Source: SAR202 cluster bacterium (GTDB taxonomy: Bacteria > Chloroflexota > Dehalococcoidia > Lucifugimonadales > VGZY01). From it: a stretch of 43,101 nucleotides of DNA. The notes beneath the pieces are model-generated. The model was given only the letters and a program-made list of their open reading frames with translations. It searched no databases and had not been told where the DNA came from. The stretch spans positions 1-43,101 of the forward strand of contig VGZY01000019.1 of the NCBI GenBank assembly GCA_016872355.1, read 5' to 3'. The position numbers were made by a program, and so were the translations under genes. This document shows, one piece after another, positions 7,693-16,135 of this stretch (positions are counted from its first letter, which is position 1; each line of letters begins with the position of its first letter).

Positions 7693-9042
7693 CTACACCA
7701 GCAAGCTGAGCGGGTTCTCCAAATCCTTTTTGACTTCTACGATGAACTTTGCGCCCTCCGCGCCGTCGGAGACGCGGTGGTCCACGGAGAGCGTGGCGTT
7801 CATCGTCTCGGCGATGACCACCTGGTCGTTGCGGACGACCGGCTTTTTCATCACCGTGCCCACGGCCAGCACGCCAGCCTGCGGGGGCTGGATGATCGCT
7901 GCGAAGTTGGTCACCTCGAACATGCCCATGTTGCTGATGCTGAAGGTGCCGCCGGTGTACTCCTGGGCGTGGAGCGTCCCCTTCTGGGCCCGGGTGATGA
8001 GGTCCTTGCTCGCCTGGGATATCTGGGCGAGCGTCTTGCCGGCGCAGTCCATTATCGCGGGCATGATCAGTCCGTCTTCCATAGCAATGGCGATGCCGAT
8101 GTTGATGGACGGATGGTTCTGTATGGCGTCCCCTGTGTAGGAGGAGTTCAGGTTCGGTATCTTCCTGAGAGCGCCAACGCAGGCCTTGATGATGAGGTCG
8201 TTGACGCTGATCTTGATGCCTTCCGACTCCAGGCTGGCGTTGATCTGCTTGCGCAGCTTCATCGCCTCGGTCATGTCGATCTCCGCGGTAACGTAGAAGT
8301 GAGGGATCTCCTGCTTGCTCTTCGTGGTCACGCGGGCGATCTGCTGGCGCATCTTGCTCAGTGGGACCTTCTCGCCGGGCTTTGCCGCCGGGGCAGGGGC
8401 GTGCTCGGCCGCGGGAGCTTCCTTCTTCGGGGCGGCCGGGGCCGGCGCCGCCAGCCTCGCGGTTGCCTCGGCAGGCTTCTGCGGCTCCGCCTTCGTCTCG
8501 GTCTTCGCGGCCTTCGACTTGTCCGCGGCCATCACGTCGTCACGGGTGATGCGGCCGCCGGGGCCGGTGCCCTTGATCTTCGAGAGGTCGATGCCCATCT
8601 CGTCCGCCAGCTTCCGGGCAACAGGCGATGCGCGGACCTCGCCGGGGGCGGCCGCGTGGTCATCTGCGGGAGCGGGAGCGGTTACTGGCTCCTGCCGGGC
8701 CTCCACGGCCTCCGGCGGCCGCTTGGGGCTCGACGCCGGTGCGCCCTTGCCGTTGGCAGCGGGCGCTGGGGCCGGAGCGGCCGCGGGGGCGGTCACCTTC
8801 TCTCCAGGCGCGCCGATGATCGCTATCGGCTTGCCGACGGGAACGGAAGTGCCTTCGGCAACAAGGAGCTTGTTCAGAACGCCCGCTTCGGACGCCTCGA
8901 ACTCCACCACTGCCTTGTCAGTCTCTATCTCGGCTATCGCGTCGCCGACCTTCACCTCGGCCCCTTCGCGCTTAAGCCAGCGCACAAGGGTGCCTTCCTG
9001 CATGTCATAGCCCATCTGGGGCATCGTCAATTCGGTAGCCAA
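7693..9042 (-). CDS. pdhC: Pyruvate dehydrogenase E2, dihydrolipoamide acetyltransferase
   Basis: A 449-residue protein that passes acetyl groups from E1 to CoA. Domains in order: lipoyl domain (residues about 1-80, lipoyl-lysine Lys43 in EIETDKAVVEF), a long Ala/Pro-rich linker, an E3/E1-binding domain (SPVARKLADEMGIDL to GGRITRDDV), a second Ala/Pro linker, and the catalytic domain ending with DHRVSDGAEGAKF, the HxxxD active site. The start is a TTG at 9042 with GGGGG seven bases ahead. It gives the standard MATELTMPQMG N-terminus and lies 22 bases after pdhB. The longer ATG frame to 9174 would overlap pdhB and is rejected. Confidence 0.93.
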   Translation of the reverse strand: MATELTMPQMGYDMQEGTLVRWLKREGAEVKVGDAIAEIETDKAVVEFEASEAGVLNKLLVAEGTSVPVGKPIAIIGAPGEKVTAPAAAPAPAPAANGKGAPASSPKRPPEAVEARQEPVTAPAPADDHAAAPGEVRASPVARKLADEMGIDLSKIKGTGPGGRITRDDVMAADKSKAAKTETKAEPQKPAEATARLAAPAPAAPKKEAPAAEHAPAPAAKPGEKVPLSKMRQQIARVTTKSKQEIPHFYVTAEIDMTEAMKLRKQINASLESEGIKISVNDLIIKACVGALRKIPNLNSSYTGDAIQNHPSINIGIAIAMEDGLIMPAIMDCAGKTLAQISQASKDLITRAQKGTLHAQEYTGGTFSISNMGMFEVTNFAAIIQPPQAGVLAVGTVMKKPVVRNDQVVIAETMNATLSVDHRVSDGAEGAKFIVEVKKDLENPLSLLV

Positions 9043-9064
9043 AGCTAACCCCCAATCGTTGTTT

Positions 9065-10042
9065 CTACATTCCGAAGAGCTCTTTGGCCTTCTGGAGGAC
9101 GCGCTTGGCGTCTGGGATTGCAGCTGCCTCAAGGACCCCGTTGTAAGGGGCCGGTACATCCAGTCCGCCGACATGGCCTACCGGGCCGTCCAGGTCGTCG
9201 AACGCGGCCTCCTGGACCGACTGGGCGATCCATGAGCCGAAGCCGCCGGTCTCCCAGACCTCTTCCACGACGATGCACCGGTTGGTCTTCTTGACGGACT
9301 TGACGATGGTGTCCAGGTCCAGCGGCCGTAGCGTGCGGACATCGATGACTTCCGCCTGCTTGCCCATTTCGGCAAAGAGCTTCGCGGCGTTCTGTGCCAC
9401 GTGCACCATCCGGCCGTAGGCGACCAGTGTGATGTCCTTGCCTTCGCGCTTGACGGCGGCCTGGCCGAAGGGCACCTTGTAGGGGGCGTCCGGCACTTCT
9501 CCCTTGAAACCGTAGAGGAGGGCGTGCTCGGCAAAGATCACCGGGTCGCGCTCGTCCAGCGCGGACCTGAATAGGCCGAGAGCGTCGTAGGGATCGGAAG
9601 GGATCGCGACCTTTATGCCGGGTACGGAGGCGAACCAGCCCTCGAAGCTCTGCGAGTGCGTGGCAGCAAGCTGCGCGCCGCCGCCGGTGACAGTGCGGAT
9701 TATCAGAGGCACTTCGAGCTGGCCGTTGGACATGTACCGCAGCTTCGCCGCGTGGTTCACCACCTGGTCGATGCCCAGCAGAAGGAAGTTGATCGTCATT
9801 ATCTCGACGATTGGCCTCTGGCCGGCCATTGCCGCGCCGACGCCCGCGCCAACCATCACACCCTCTGCAATGGGCGTGTCCCGGACGCGCTCCGGGCCGT
9901 ACTTTTCGAAGAAGCCCTTCGTCACCGCGTAGGCGCCCTGGTATGCGCCCACGTCCTCGCCCATGATAAACGCCCTCTCGTCTTTATCGAGGGCTTCGCG
10001 GAGGCCCCGGGCTATCGCCTCTCTCATTATGATCTCAGCCAT
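9065..10042 (-). CDS. pdhB: Pyruvate dehydrogenase E1 component, beta subunit
   Basis: A 325-residue transketolase-like E1-beta subunit, with EDVGAYQGAY, the RVRDTPIAEG segment and the C-terminal transketolase domain (VIDVRTLRPLDLDTI). It forms the alpha2beta2 ThDP-dependent E1 with the protein at 10124-11101. It could equally serve an acetoin or branched-chain 2-oxoacid complex; the conserved set with lpdA and E2 favours pyruvate dehydrogenase without excluding these. It lies between pdhA and pdhC in one operon. Confidence 0.9.
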   Translation of the reverse strand: MAEIIMREAIARGLREALDKDERAFIMGEDVGAYQGAYAVTKGFFEKYGPERVRDTPIAEGVMVGAGVGAAMAGQRPIVEIMTINFLLLGIDQVVNHAAKLRYMSNGQLEVPLIIRTVTGGGAQLAATHSQSFEGWFASVPGIKVAIPSDPYDALGLFRSALDERDPVIFAEHALLYGFKGEVPDAPYKVPFGQAAVKREGKDITLVAYGRMVHVAQNAAKLFAEMGKQAEVIDVRTLRPLDLDTIVKSVKKTNRCIVVEEVWETGGFGSWIAQSVQEAAFDDLDGPVGHVGGLDVPAPYNGVLEAAAIPDAKRVLQKAKELFGM

Positions 10043-10087
10043 GCTACTTTCCGACTTTCAGATCCTCTCCCGCAAAGCCGGGAAAGG

Positions 10088-10110
10088 CCATCCCGATGGA
10101 ATCGGGATGG
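10088..10110 (-). promoter_or_regulatory. Intercistronic hairpin between pdhA and pdhB
   Basis: CCATCCCGAT at 10088-10097 pairs with ATCGGGATGG at 10101-10110 around a three-base loop, a perfect 10-base-pair stem. It sits in the 81-base gap between pdhA and pdhB. It could be an mRNA stability or processing element, or a partial attenuator; no T-tract follows. Confidence 0.5.
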
Positions 10111-10123
10111 GTGAGGGCCTGCC

Positions 10124-11101
10124 TTAAGACGCGATAATATGCTCGAACAGCGCCTCCATCGGCGGGTTCGGACTCTCGTTGGCGAACTTGATGGACTCCG
10201 TCACCGCCGCTTCGACTTCCTTGTCTATCTGCGCGAGCTCTTTCTCGGAAATCAACCCTTCCGTGACTGCGAGCTTTTTGAACGCGGGGATCGGGTCTCT
10301 GACCTGCTCCCGCTCCACCTCGGATGACTCCCGGTAGTACGAGGCGTCCGACATGGAGTGGCCGCGGAAGCGGTACGTCATGGCCTCAATGAAAACGGGT
10401 CCGTCACCTGTACGGACCCGTTTGAGAGCCTCCGCTGTCGCCTCGCGTACGGCTGCTACGTCCATGCCGTCGATCTGGGCGGCGGGGATGTTGTAGGCGT
10501 CGGCGGCCAGGTAAATGTCCTTACCGGCGGCGCGAGCGCGGCTGACGAGGGTGCCCATGCCGTACATGTTGTTTTCGAGGAAGAAGATGACCGGCAGCTT
10601 CCAGAGGGAAGCGAGGTTGAGCGATTCGTGGAAGTAGCCCTCGTTCACGGCGCCGTCGCCGAAGAAGCAGAGGACCGCGCTGTCCTCTTTCTTGCGCTTG
10701 ATGGCCAGCCCCAGGCCGCATGCCAGCGGCATCTGGCCGGCAACAATGGCGTGGCCGCCCATGAAGCGCTTCTCAATATCGAAAAGGTGCATGGAGCCGC
10801 CCTTACCGCCGCTGCAACCCGTAACCTTGCCGAACAGCTCCGCCATGACGGCGTTGGGGTGGATACCCTTCGCGATTGCGTGGCCATGGTCACGGTAGCT
10901 GGTAATCACGTAGTCGTCCTTGCGTGTGACGGACATGGCGCCCACCGCGACGGCCTCCTGGCCGATGTAAAGGTGCAGGAAGCCGCGTATCTTGCCCTGC
11001 TGGTACTGGCGCGCGCACTGCTCCTCGAACAGGCGGATCAGCGCCATCTGCCTGTACATCTCCGCTACCTGGGCCTTGTCCAGATTGATCGCCACCTTCA
11101 T
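10124..11101 (-). CDS. pdhA: Pyruvate dehydrogenase E1 component, alpha subunit
   Basis: A 325-residue ThDP-binding subunit. The ThDP motif begins GDG at residues 148-150 and ends at ENN (about 176-178). The preceding GGKGGSMH loop and the RYRGHSMSD-type phosphorylation-loop segment (YRFRGHSMSD) are typical of E1-alpha. GAGGT precedes the ATG at 11101. A terminator at 11156-11183 separates it from lpdA, so it may have its own promoter in the short gap; none is obvious to me. Confidence 0.92.
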   Translation of the reverse strand: MKVAINLDKAQVAEMYRQMALIRLFEEQCARQYQQGKIRGFLHLYIGQEAVAVGAMSVTRKDDYVITSYRDHGHAIAKGIHPNAVMAELFGKVTGCSGGKGGSMHLFDIEKRFMGGHAIVAGQMPLACGLGLAIKRKKEDSAVLCFFGDGAVNEGYFHESLNLASLWKLPVIFFLENNMYGMGTLVSRARAAGKDIYLAADAYNIPAAQIDGMDVAAVREATAEALKRVRTGDGPVFIEAMTYRFRGHSMSDASYYRESSEVEREQVRDPIPAFKKLAVTEGLISEKELAQIDKEVEAAVTESIKFANESPNPPMEALFEHIIAS

Positions 11102-11155
11102 CTATGACCTCACACACCCGGAAAAGTTGCCATAAGCCGGTATAAACATTCTAGA

Positions 11156-11183
11156 AAAATAGGAGCAGCAACGCTCCTATTTT
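11156..11183 (-). terminator. Intrinsic terminator after lpdA
   Basis: AAAATAGGAGC at 11156-11166 pairs with GCTCCTATTTT at 11173-11183 around a six-base loop. Read on the minus strand, the stem is followed by a run of T residues. It lies between lpdA and pdhA, so lpdA may be transcribed separately or only partly read through. Confidence 0.8.
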
Positions 11184-11235
11184 ACCATCCCATATTCGTA
11201 ATTTTACCTAGACGATGGGAGGCGCCCTGCGGTCC

Positions 11236-12618
11236 TTATATGTGGATCGCTTCGCCGTCCGCTTGAAGCGCCGCTTCCTTGACCGCCTCAGAGATGGTCG
11301 GGTGCGGGTGCACCAGCCACCCAAGCTCCTTCGTTGTGCTCTCCAGCAGGCGGGCCATTCCCAGCTCGCCCAGCAGCTCGGTGACCTCAGGGCCGATCAT
11401 GTGCGCCCCCAGGATATCGCCGATCTCAGCGTCCACCACCACCTTGACGAAGCCGTCGGTCTCGCCCATTGCGAGCGCCTTGCCGCTGGCGACGAACGGG
11501 AACTTGCCGATCTTGACGTTGAAGCCCTTCTCCTTCGCCTGTGCCTCGGTAAGTCCGAAGCTGGCGATCTGGGGCTTGCAATATGTAGCCTTGGGCATAT
11601 TCACGTAGTCGAGCTTGGGCGGGTTGAGGCCGGCGATGTGCTCCACTGCGGTGACGCCCTGTGCGGACGCCACGTGCGCCAGCAACATCTTGCCGTTGAC
11701 GTCGCCAATGGCGTAGATGCCCGGGACGTTTGTCTGCATCTTGTCGTCCACGGTCACGTACCCGCGGTCTGTCTTAACGCCGACGCCCTCAAGGCCGATG
11801 CCGTCGATATTGCCCTGCATGCCCACGGCGACGAGCACCTTGTCGCACTCGACTACGGTCGTGCCGGCGGAGTTCGTAATCGTCACCTTGGCCTTGTTGC
11901 CGGTGACCTCAACCTTGTCTACCTTGGCGCCGAGCATGGCGTTGATGCCCTGCTTCTTGAAGGCGCGCTCAGCCTGGGTGCTGATCTCCTCGTCCTCGAG
12001 TGGCACCAGGCGGGGCTGGAGCTCAACGATTGTGACGTCCGCTCCGTACTTGCTCCAGACATATCCGAACTCCATGCCCGTCGCGCCCGCACCCACGATG
12101 ATCGCCTTCTTGGGGACCTCGCGGGTCTCAAGAGCCTCGCGGCTGGTGATGACGACCTTTTTGTCGACGGGCAGGGTGGGCAGCTGCCGGAAGCGCGCGC
12201 CGGTGGCGATGATGATGTTCTTCGTCGTGAGTGTTCGCTTGGCGCTCTCGACTACGACGGTGTTCTTGTCCTTGATTACGCCCAGCCCTTCGACGTACTC
12301 AACCTTGTGCTTCTTGAGGAGGGAGGCGACGCCCCTGGTGAGGCGCTTCACGACGTCGCGGCTGCGGTCTACGGCCTTGCCGAAGTCGTACTGCACATTG
12401 TCGACGGAGACGCCCCAGTCGGCGGCGTTCTTGAAGTAGCTCAGGACCTCGGCGTTCTTGAGGAGGGCCTTGCTGGGTATGCACCCCCAGTTCAGGCATA
12501 TGCCGCCCACCTCGGCCCGTTCGATAATGGCTGTCTTGAGGCCAAGTTGGCCCGCGCGAATAGCGGCCACGTATCCGCCCGGACCGCTGCCGATGACAAC
12601 TACATCATAATCTGGCAC
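11236..12618 (-). CDS. lpdA: Dihydrolipoamide dehydrogenase (E3)
   Basis: A 460-residue FAD flavoprotein that reoxidises the E2 lipoyl group with NAD+. Features: N-terminal GSGPGG dinucleotide fold (residues 10-15), the redox disulfide Cys41/Cys46 in GGICLNWGCIPSK, a second GAGATGMEFG nucleotide fold mid-protein, and the C-terminal HPHPTISE active-site His segment. The start is GTG at 12618, with GAGGTG five bases ahead. Its position upstream of pdhABC indicates service to that complex; it could also serve glycine cleavage or other 2-oxoacid complexes. Confidence 0.95.
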   Translation of the reverse strand: MPDYDVVVIGSGPGGYVAAIRAGQLGLKTAIIERAEVGGICLNWGCIPSKALLKNAEVLSYFKNAADWGVSVDNVQYDFGKAVDRSRDVVKRLTRGVASLLKKHKVEYVEGLGVIKDKNTVVVESAKRTLTTKNIIIATGARFRQLPTLPVDKKVVITSREALETREVPKKAIIVGAGATGMEFGYVWSKYGADVTIVELQPRLVPLEDEEISTQAERAFKKQGINAMLGAKVDKVEVTGNKAKVTITNSAGTTVVECDKVLVAVGMQGNIDGIGLEGVGVKTDRGYVTVDDKMQTNVPGIYAIGDVNGKMLLAHVASAQGVTAVEHIAGLNPPKLDYVNMPKATYCKPQIASFGLTEAQAKEKGFNVKIGKFPFVASGKALAMGETDGFVKVVVDAEIGDILGAHMIGPEVTELLGELGMARLLESTTKELGWLVHPHPTISEAVKEAALQADGEAIHI

Positions 12619-12664
12619 TCGAACACCTCAAATGAGCAAATCCGTAAGCCTGGAGACGGGCACC

Positions 12665-12693
12665 ATTCTACATCAATGCATATGCAGCCACAA
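12665..12693 (-). promoter_or_regulatory. Candidate promoter for lpdA
   Basis: On the minus strand TTGTGG (12688-12693) and TAGAAT (12665-12670) are separated by 17 bases. The start point would be near 12658, about 40 bases before the lpdA GTG. The -10 matches 5 of 6 consensus bases and the -35 is weak. Confidence 0.4.
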
Positions 12694-12786
12694 AGAAACT
12701 GCGTCGATTTAAGCGTTTATGAAACTCGGAATCGTGAAACGCAAGGCCTATTTTTGGGCCGAAGGCGACGAAGATCGTAAGGGCCT

Positions 12787-13200
12787 CTAGGCGGGCCGGA
12801 AGCTGAAAGGCGCTACGTCCGAAGAGACCTCCGGCGCGTCGAAATCTACGATAACCGGCAATCCAACGTAGACGTCCCTTGGGGCGATGCCGGTCAGTCC
12901 AGCCATGAATCGCGGCCCCTCAATTAACTCAATGACCGCAATAACTGCTTTCGGCAGCCCCGTTCCCTGTTTCCCGCCTGGGTAAGTGAGCACGAAGCTG
13001 AAGACTTTGCCCTCGCCCTGCGCCTTCACCCATTTGAACGTGGTTGCGCGGCAGTCCGGGCAAATGGTGGGCCGGTAGAACAGGCCGCCGCACCGGGTAC
13101 ACTCGGAAAGCATGAGCTTCCCGTCCGTCACAGCATTCAGGAACTCTGTGTCGGCCTTGCTGGGCTTCGATTCGGGCTTGATCTGATCGGGTCTTTGCAT
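12787..13200 (-). CDS. Zn-ribbon/OB-fold protein (DUF35 type)
   Basis: A 137-residue protein with a rubredoxin-like zinc ribbon (Cys34/Cys37 and Cys47/Cys50) followed by an OB-fold (VFSFVLTYP to FMAGLTGI). DUF35 proteins partner thiolases and acyl-CoA dehydratases or hydratases as CoA-ester binding subunits. No thiolase lies beside it here. The start at 13200 is preferred over the open frame to 13365, whose N-terminal extension is low-complexity basic sequence. It is divergent from the pan operon, sharing a roughly 290-base upstream region. Confidence 0.8.
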   Translation of the reverse strand: MQRPDQIKPESKPSKADTEFLNAVTDGKLMLSECTRCGGLFYRPTICPDCRATTFKWVKAQGEGKVFSFVLTYPGGKQGTGLPKAVIAVIELIEGPRFMAGLTGIAPRDVYVGLPVIVDFDAPEVSSDVAPFSFRPA

Positions 13201-13299
13201 CTGGCTAAATGTCCGCAGGTGTCGTCCCAAAAATATTTCACGCAGTCTAATAAAGCGCCGCCGCCGCGTCAAGCTAAAGCGAGAATGACTTGAACGCCC

Positions 13300-13328
13300 T
13301 TCACGCTTTTCTGACTCCCTGTTATTAT
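13300..13328 (+). promoter_or_regulatory. Promoter for the pantothenate operon leader
   Basis: TTCACG at 13300-13305 and TATTAT at 13323-13328, with a 17-base spacer. Transcription would begin near 13335, immediately before the structured leader RNA at 13338-13456. Confidence 0.55.
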
Positions 13329-13337
13329 AGGTTATGC

Positions 13338-13456
13338 AGCCAATCCCCATGGGAACGGTGAGCACAATCAGAATACGTCTTTACGCCATGGCCGTAAGGT
13401 CATGGCCACTACGATTGTGTGAGCCTTCCCATCTCCGGGGAGGCTTATTCTTTTTC
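13338..13456 (+). ncRNA. Structured leader RNA with terminator, candidate pan-type motif
   Basis: Two mutually exclusive folds are visible. In the terminator fold, AGCCTTCCC (13422-13430) pairs with GGGGAGGCT (13437-13445), followed by TATTCTTTTTC. In the alternative fold, AGCC-AA-TCCCC (13338-13348) pairs with the same GGGGA-GGCT arm leaving two bulged A residues, and ATGGGA (13349-13354) pairs with TCCCAT (13427-13432). Both folds can contain CACAATC/GATTGTG (13363-13369/13413-13419) and a nine-pair hairpin (13385-13393/13398-13406, loop GTAA). The Rfam 'pan' motif, known upstream of panB/C/D operons including in Chloroflexota, is described as stem-loops with two bulged adenosines. The match is by position and style, not by covariance search. 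Confidence 0.6.
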
Positions 13457-13489
13457 TAATGCCGCCCGGGCGCACAGGTTATCTACCGG

Positions 13490-14374
13490 ATGCTGGACCG
13501 TAACTCTCGAATCGGATTCATCGGCGCGGGACAGGTGGGGAAGTCGATGGCTGCCGCGCTTTCGCGCAAGGGGTACAAAGTCGTCGCCTCTGCCAGCCGC
13601 ACTTTCGCTTCCGCGGAGTCCCTGGCCCATCTTGTGCCGGGCTGCGTTGCCTACCGGTCCATCTACGAGGCCGCTTCAAAGTGCGACATGGTCTTTATTA
13701 CCGGCACGGACGCGTCCATAGCGCCGATAGCCGCGAGCATCAAGTGGCGCAAGGGGCAGGGCGTGGCGCACTGCTCCGGCGCAACGTCCACGGATGTTTT
13801 CGCCCTGGCGAAGGCGATGGGCGCCGTCCCGGGAGCGTTTCACCCTCTGCAGACGTTCTCGGACGTAGAGAAGGCGGTTGCGAGCCTGCCGGGAACGACG
13901 TTCGCCATTGAGGGCGAAGAGGAGATGCGGGCGTACCTGAAGGAGATGGCGCTGGCGCTAGGTGGCGTGCCGATCTTCCTGCGGGCGGAAGACAAGGCGC
14001 TGTACCACTGCACCGTGGTAATGATGGGCGGCATACTAAACGGCCTGTGCGGAGCAATCGCCGGGCTGTGGCAGGAGAACTTCGGAATAGACCGCAACCA
14101 GGCGCTGAAGTCGCTCGCGCCCATCATGCAGGGCACAGCCGCAACGCTCGCCTCGCTGGGGCTGCCCGCTGCCGCGGCGGGGCCTTATGTGCGCGGAGAT
14201 GCGGGAACGGTAAGGAAGCACATGAACGCGCTCCGGGAGTTCTCTCCGGAGATGGTGCCGGTCTACTGCAACATGGCGCTTGCGGCGTTCCCGGTGGCGC
14301 TGGAGAAGGGCAACGTATCGGCCGAGAAGGCGGAAGAGATAAGGCAGCTGCTCCAGGAAGGCACTAAGGGTTGA
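13490..14374 (+). CDS. Rossmann-fold DUF2520 protein, probable ketopantoate-reductase-like enzyme
   Basis: A 294-residue protein. The N-terminal dinucleotide-binding fold is IGFIGAGQVGKSMA (about residues 8-21), the central segment has HCSGATSTDV and GAFHPLQTF, and the C-terminal helical half is DUF2520. The architecture parallels NADP-dependent 6-phosphogluconate or ketopantoate reductase-type enzymes. It directly precedes panB and panC behind a dedicated leader RNA, and no panE is present. Supplying the ketopantoate-to-pantoate reduction is therefore the likely role (inference from context). The stop overlaps a TTG that opens the longer panB frame. Confidence 0.8.
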   Translation: MLDRNSRIGFIGAGQVGKSMAAALSRKGYKVVASASRTFASAESLAHLVPGCVAYRSIYEAASKCDMVFITGTDASIAPIAASIKWRKGQGVAHCSGATSTDVFALAKAMGAVPGAFHPLQTFSDVEKAVASLPGTTFAIEGEEEMRAYLKEMALALGGVPIFLRAEDKALYHCTVVMMGGILNGLCGAIAGLWQENFGIDRNQALKSLAPIMQGTAATLASLGLPAAAAGPYVRGDAGTVRKHMNALREFSPEMVPVYCNMALAAFPVALEKGNVSAEKAEEIRQLLQEGTKG

Positions 14375-14397
14375 AGCGGAGTCTCAAGGAGGCTTCC

Positions 14398-15294
14398 ATG
14401 CGCGTGACCATTACTGACCTCAAGGAAATGAAGAGGAAGGCCGAGAAAATCCCCATGATCACCGCGTACGACTATACGTCGGCGCGGCTGGTGGAGTCGA
14501 CGGGGATACCGCTGATACTCGTCGGGGACAGCCTGGGGCAGGTGGTGCAGGGGCACGACTCCACCTTGCCCGTGACGATGGACGATATCATCTATCACGT
14601 GAAGTCGGTGGTGCGCGGGACGCAGAAGGCGCACGTCATCGCGGACATGCCGTTCATGAGCTACCAGGCGGACGTCGCCGACGCGATCCGCAACGCCGGG
14701 AGGCTCCTCAAGGAGGGCGGAGCGTCGTCGGTGAAGCTGGAGGGCGGGCGCGTGATGGCGGAGACGGTGCGGCGGATCGTAGAGGTGGGCATACCTGTCA
14801 TGGGCCACATCGGGCTCACGCCGCAGTCTTTCAACCAGCTCGGTGGCTACAAGGTGCAGGGGAAGACGGCAAAAGCCGCGCTGGATCTCATGGATGACGC
14901 CCTCGCCCTCGAGCAGGCCGGAGTATACGCAATCGTCCTGGAGATGGTCCCTCTGAACCTCGCCCAGTCGATAACCCGGAAACTGAGCATCCCCACCATC
15001 GGCATCGGCGCGGGCGTCCACTGCGACGGGCAGGTGCAGGTCTTCCACGATATCCTCGGGCTTATCACTGACGAAATGCACAAGCATGCCCGCCGGTACG
15101 CAGAGGTCGGCAACCTCATCAAGGCCGTCATGGAGCAGTACATCCAGGACGTCCGCAACGGCGCATTCCCGACTGACCGAGAGAGCTTTCACATGGCCCA
15201 CCATGCGATTGAGGAGATGAACGCGCTCGGTTCCCCTGTTGACGGGCTCGTTGAGGGCGCGGGATACCGGAATAGAATCGAAGGTCGGAAATAA
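14398..15294 (+). CDS. panB: 3-methyl-2-oxobutanoate hydroxymethyltransferase
   Basis: A 298-residue enzyme adding a hydroxymethyl group from methylene-THF to 2-ketoisovalerate to make ketopantoate, the first step of pantothenate synthesis. Features: ITAYDYTSARL near residue 21, the Mg-binding Asp44 in LVGDSLGQVVQGH, VKLEGG, and IPTIGIGAG. ATG 14398 is chosen because a full AAGGAGG lies five bases ahead; the upstream TTG at 14371 overlaps the previous gene and has no site. The panB stop abuts the panC start (TAA then ATG). Confidence 0.95.
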   Translation: MRVTITDLKEMKRKAEKIPMITAYDYTSARLVESTGIPLILVGDSLGQVVQGHDSTLPVTMDDIIYHVKSVVRGTQKAHVIADMPFMSYQADVADAIRNAGRLLKEGGASSVKLEGGRVMAETVRRIVEVGIPVMGHIGLTPQSFNQLGGYKVQGKTAKAALDLMDDALALEQAGVYAIVLEMVPLNLAQSITRKLSIPTIGIGAGVHCDGQVQVFHDILGLITDEMHKHARRYAEVGNLIKAVMEQYIQDVRNGAFPTDRESFHMAHHAIEEMNALGSPVDGLVEGAGYRNRIEGRK

Positions 15295-16125
15295 ATGAAG
15301 GTCATATCCACGGTCGCCGGCGTGCGGGAGGAGCTCCTCTCGGTTGCTCACCCCGTCGGTCTCGTCCCCACCATGGGCGCCCTGCACAGAGGGCACGCCT
15401 CACTCGTGGAGCGCGCAAGGAGCGAGAACCCGACCGTCGTCTCAACGATCTTCGTCAATCCCAGGCAGTTCGGACCGAGCGAGGACTTTACTGCCTACCC
15501 ACGACCGGTCGAGGATGACCTTGCCATGCTGGAGAAGGCTGGCGCGGACATCGTTTTCACTCCCGGGACCGATGAAATTTACCCTCCTGGGTTCGACACC
15601 TACGTTGATTGCGGCAAGCTGACAGAAAGGCTTGAAGGGAAGTCCCGGCCAGGCCACTTCCGCGGCGTCGCGACCGTCGTCACGAAGCTCCTCTCTATAG
15701 TGCGGCCGGACCGCGCGTATTTCGGACAGAAGGACGCGCAGCAGTGCATGGTCATCAAGAAGCTGAACGCGGACCTGAACCTTGGCGTAGATATCGTTAT
15801 CTGCCCCACGGTGCGGGAGCCGGACGGCCTGGCGATGAGCAGCCGTAACCGCTACCTCAACCCGCAAGAGCGTGCCGCTGCGCCGGTGCTGTTCCGGTCT
15901 CTGCGATTCGCAAGCGAGCTGGGTATCTCCGATGCCGAGGAAGTGCGCCGCCGCATGCGCGCGCTCATCGAGCAGGAGCCCCTCGCGAAGATCGACTACG
16001 TCAGCATCGCCGACCCGGACACCCTTGAAGAACTGGACCGGCTGGACGGCAGGCCTGCCCTAGTGTCGCTGGCCGTGCGGATTGGCAAGACACGGCTGAT
16101 CGATAACGTGACAATAGGGCAGTGA
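15295..16125 (+). CDS. panC: Pantothenate synthetase (pantoate-beta-alanine ligase)
   Basis: A 276-residue ATP-dependent ligase joining pantoate and beta-alanine. Features: PTMGALHRGH at residues 25-34 (the HIGH-type nucleotide motif), FVNPRQFGPSEDF, FGQKDAQQ, and DGLAMSSRNRYL (the KMSKS-equivalent region). It begins immediately after the panB stop, so translation is coupled. It is last in the operon; panD is not in view. The DUF971 gene follows convergently after ten bases. Confidence 0.96.
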   Translation: MKVISTVAGVREELLSVAHPVGLVPTMGALHRGHASLVERARSENPTVVSTIFVNPRQFGPSEDFTAYPRPVEDDLAMLEKAGADIVFTPGTDEIYPPGFDTYVDCGKLTERLEGKSRPGHFRGVATVVTKLLSIVRPDRAYFGQKDAQQCMVIKKLNADLNLGVDIVICPTVREPDGLAMSSRNRYLNPQERAAAPVLFRSLRFASELGISDAEEVRRRMRALIEQEPLAKIDYVSIADPDTLEELDRLDGRPALVSLAVRIGKTRLIDNVTIGQ

Positions 16126-16135
16126 GCTGCCGGGT

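Noticed and set aside
7534-9048. 504-residue open frame on the plus strand
   Set aside because: It is the antisense shadow of pdhC, whose Ala/Pro-rich linkers give long GC-rich open frames on the other strand. It has no recognisable domain.
11215-12780. 521-residue open frame on the plus strand
   Set aside because: Antisense shadow of lpdA, which is unmistakable from its redox-disulfide and FAD motifs.
13338-13456. SRP (4.5S) RNA or 6S RNA
   Set aside because: The rod shape and size suggested SRP RNA, but the tip loop is GTAA without the conserved symmetric loop and GGAA apex. It is too short for 6S RNA and lies in a pan operon leader.
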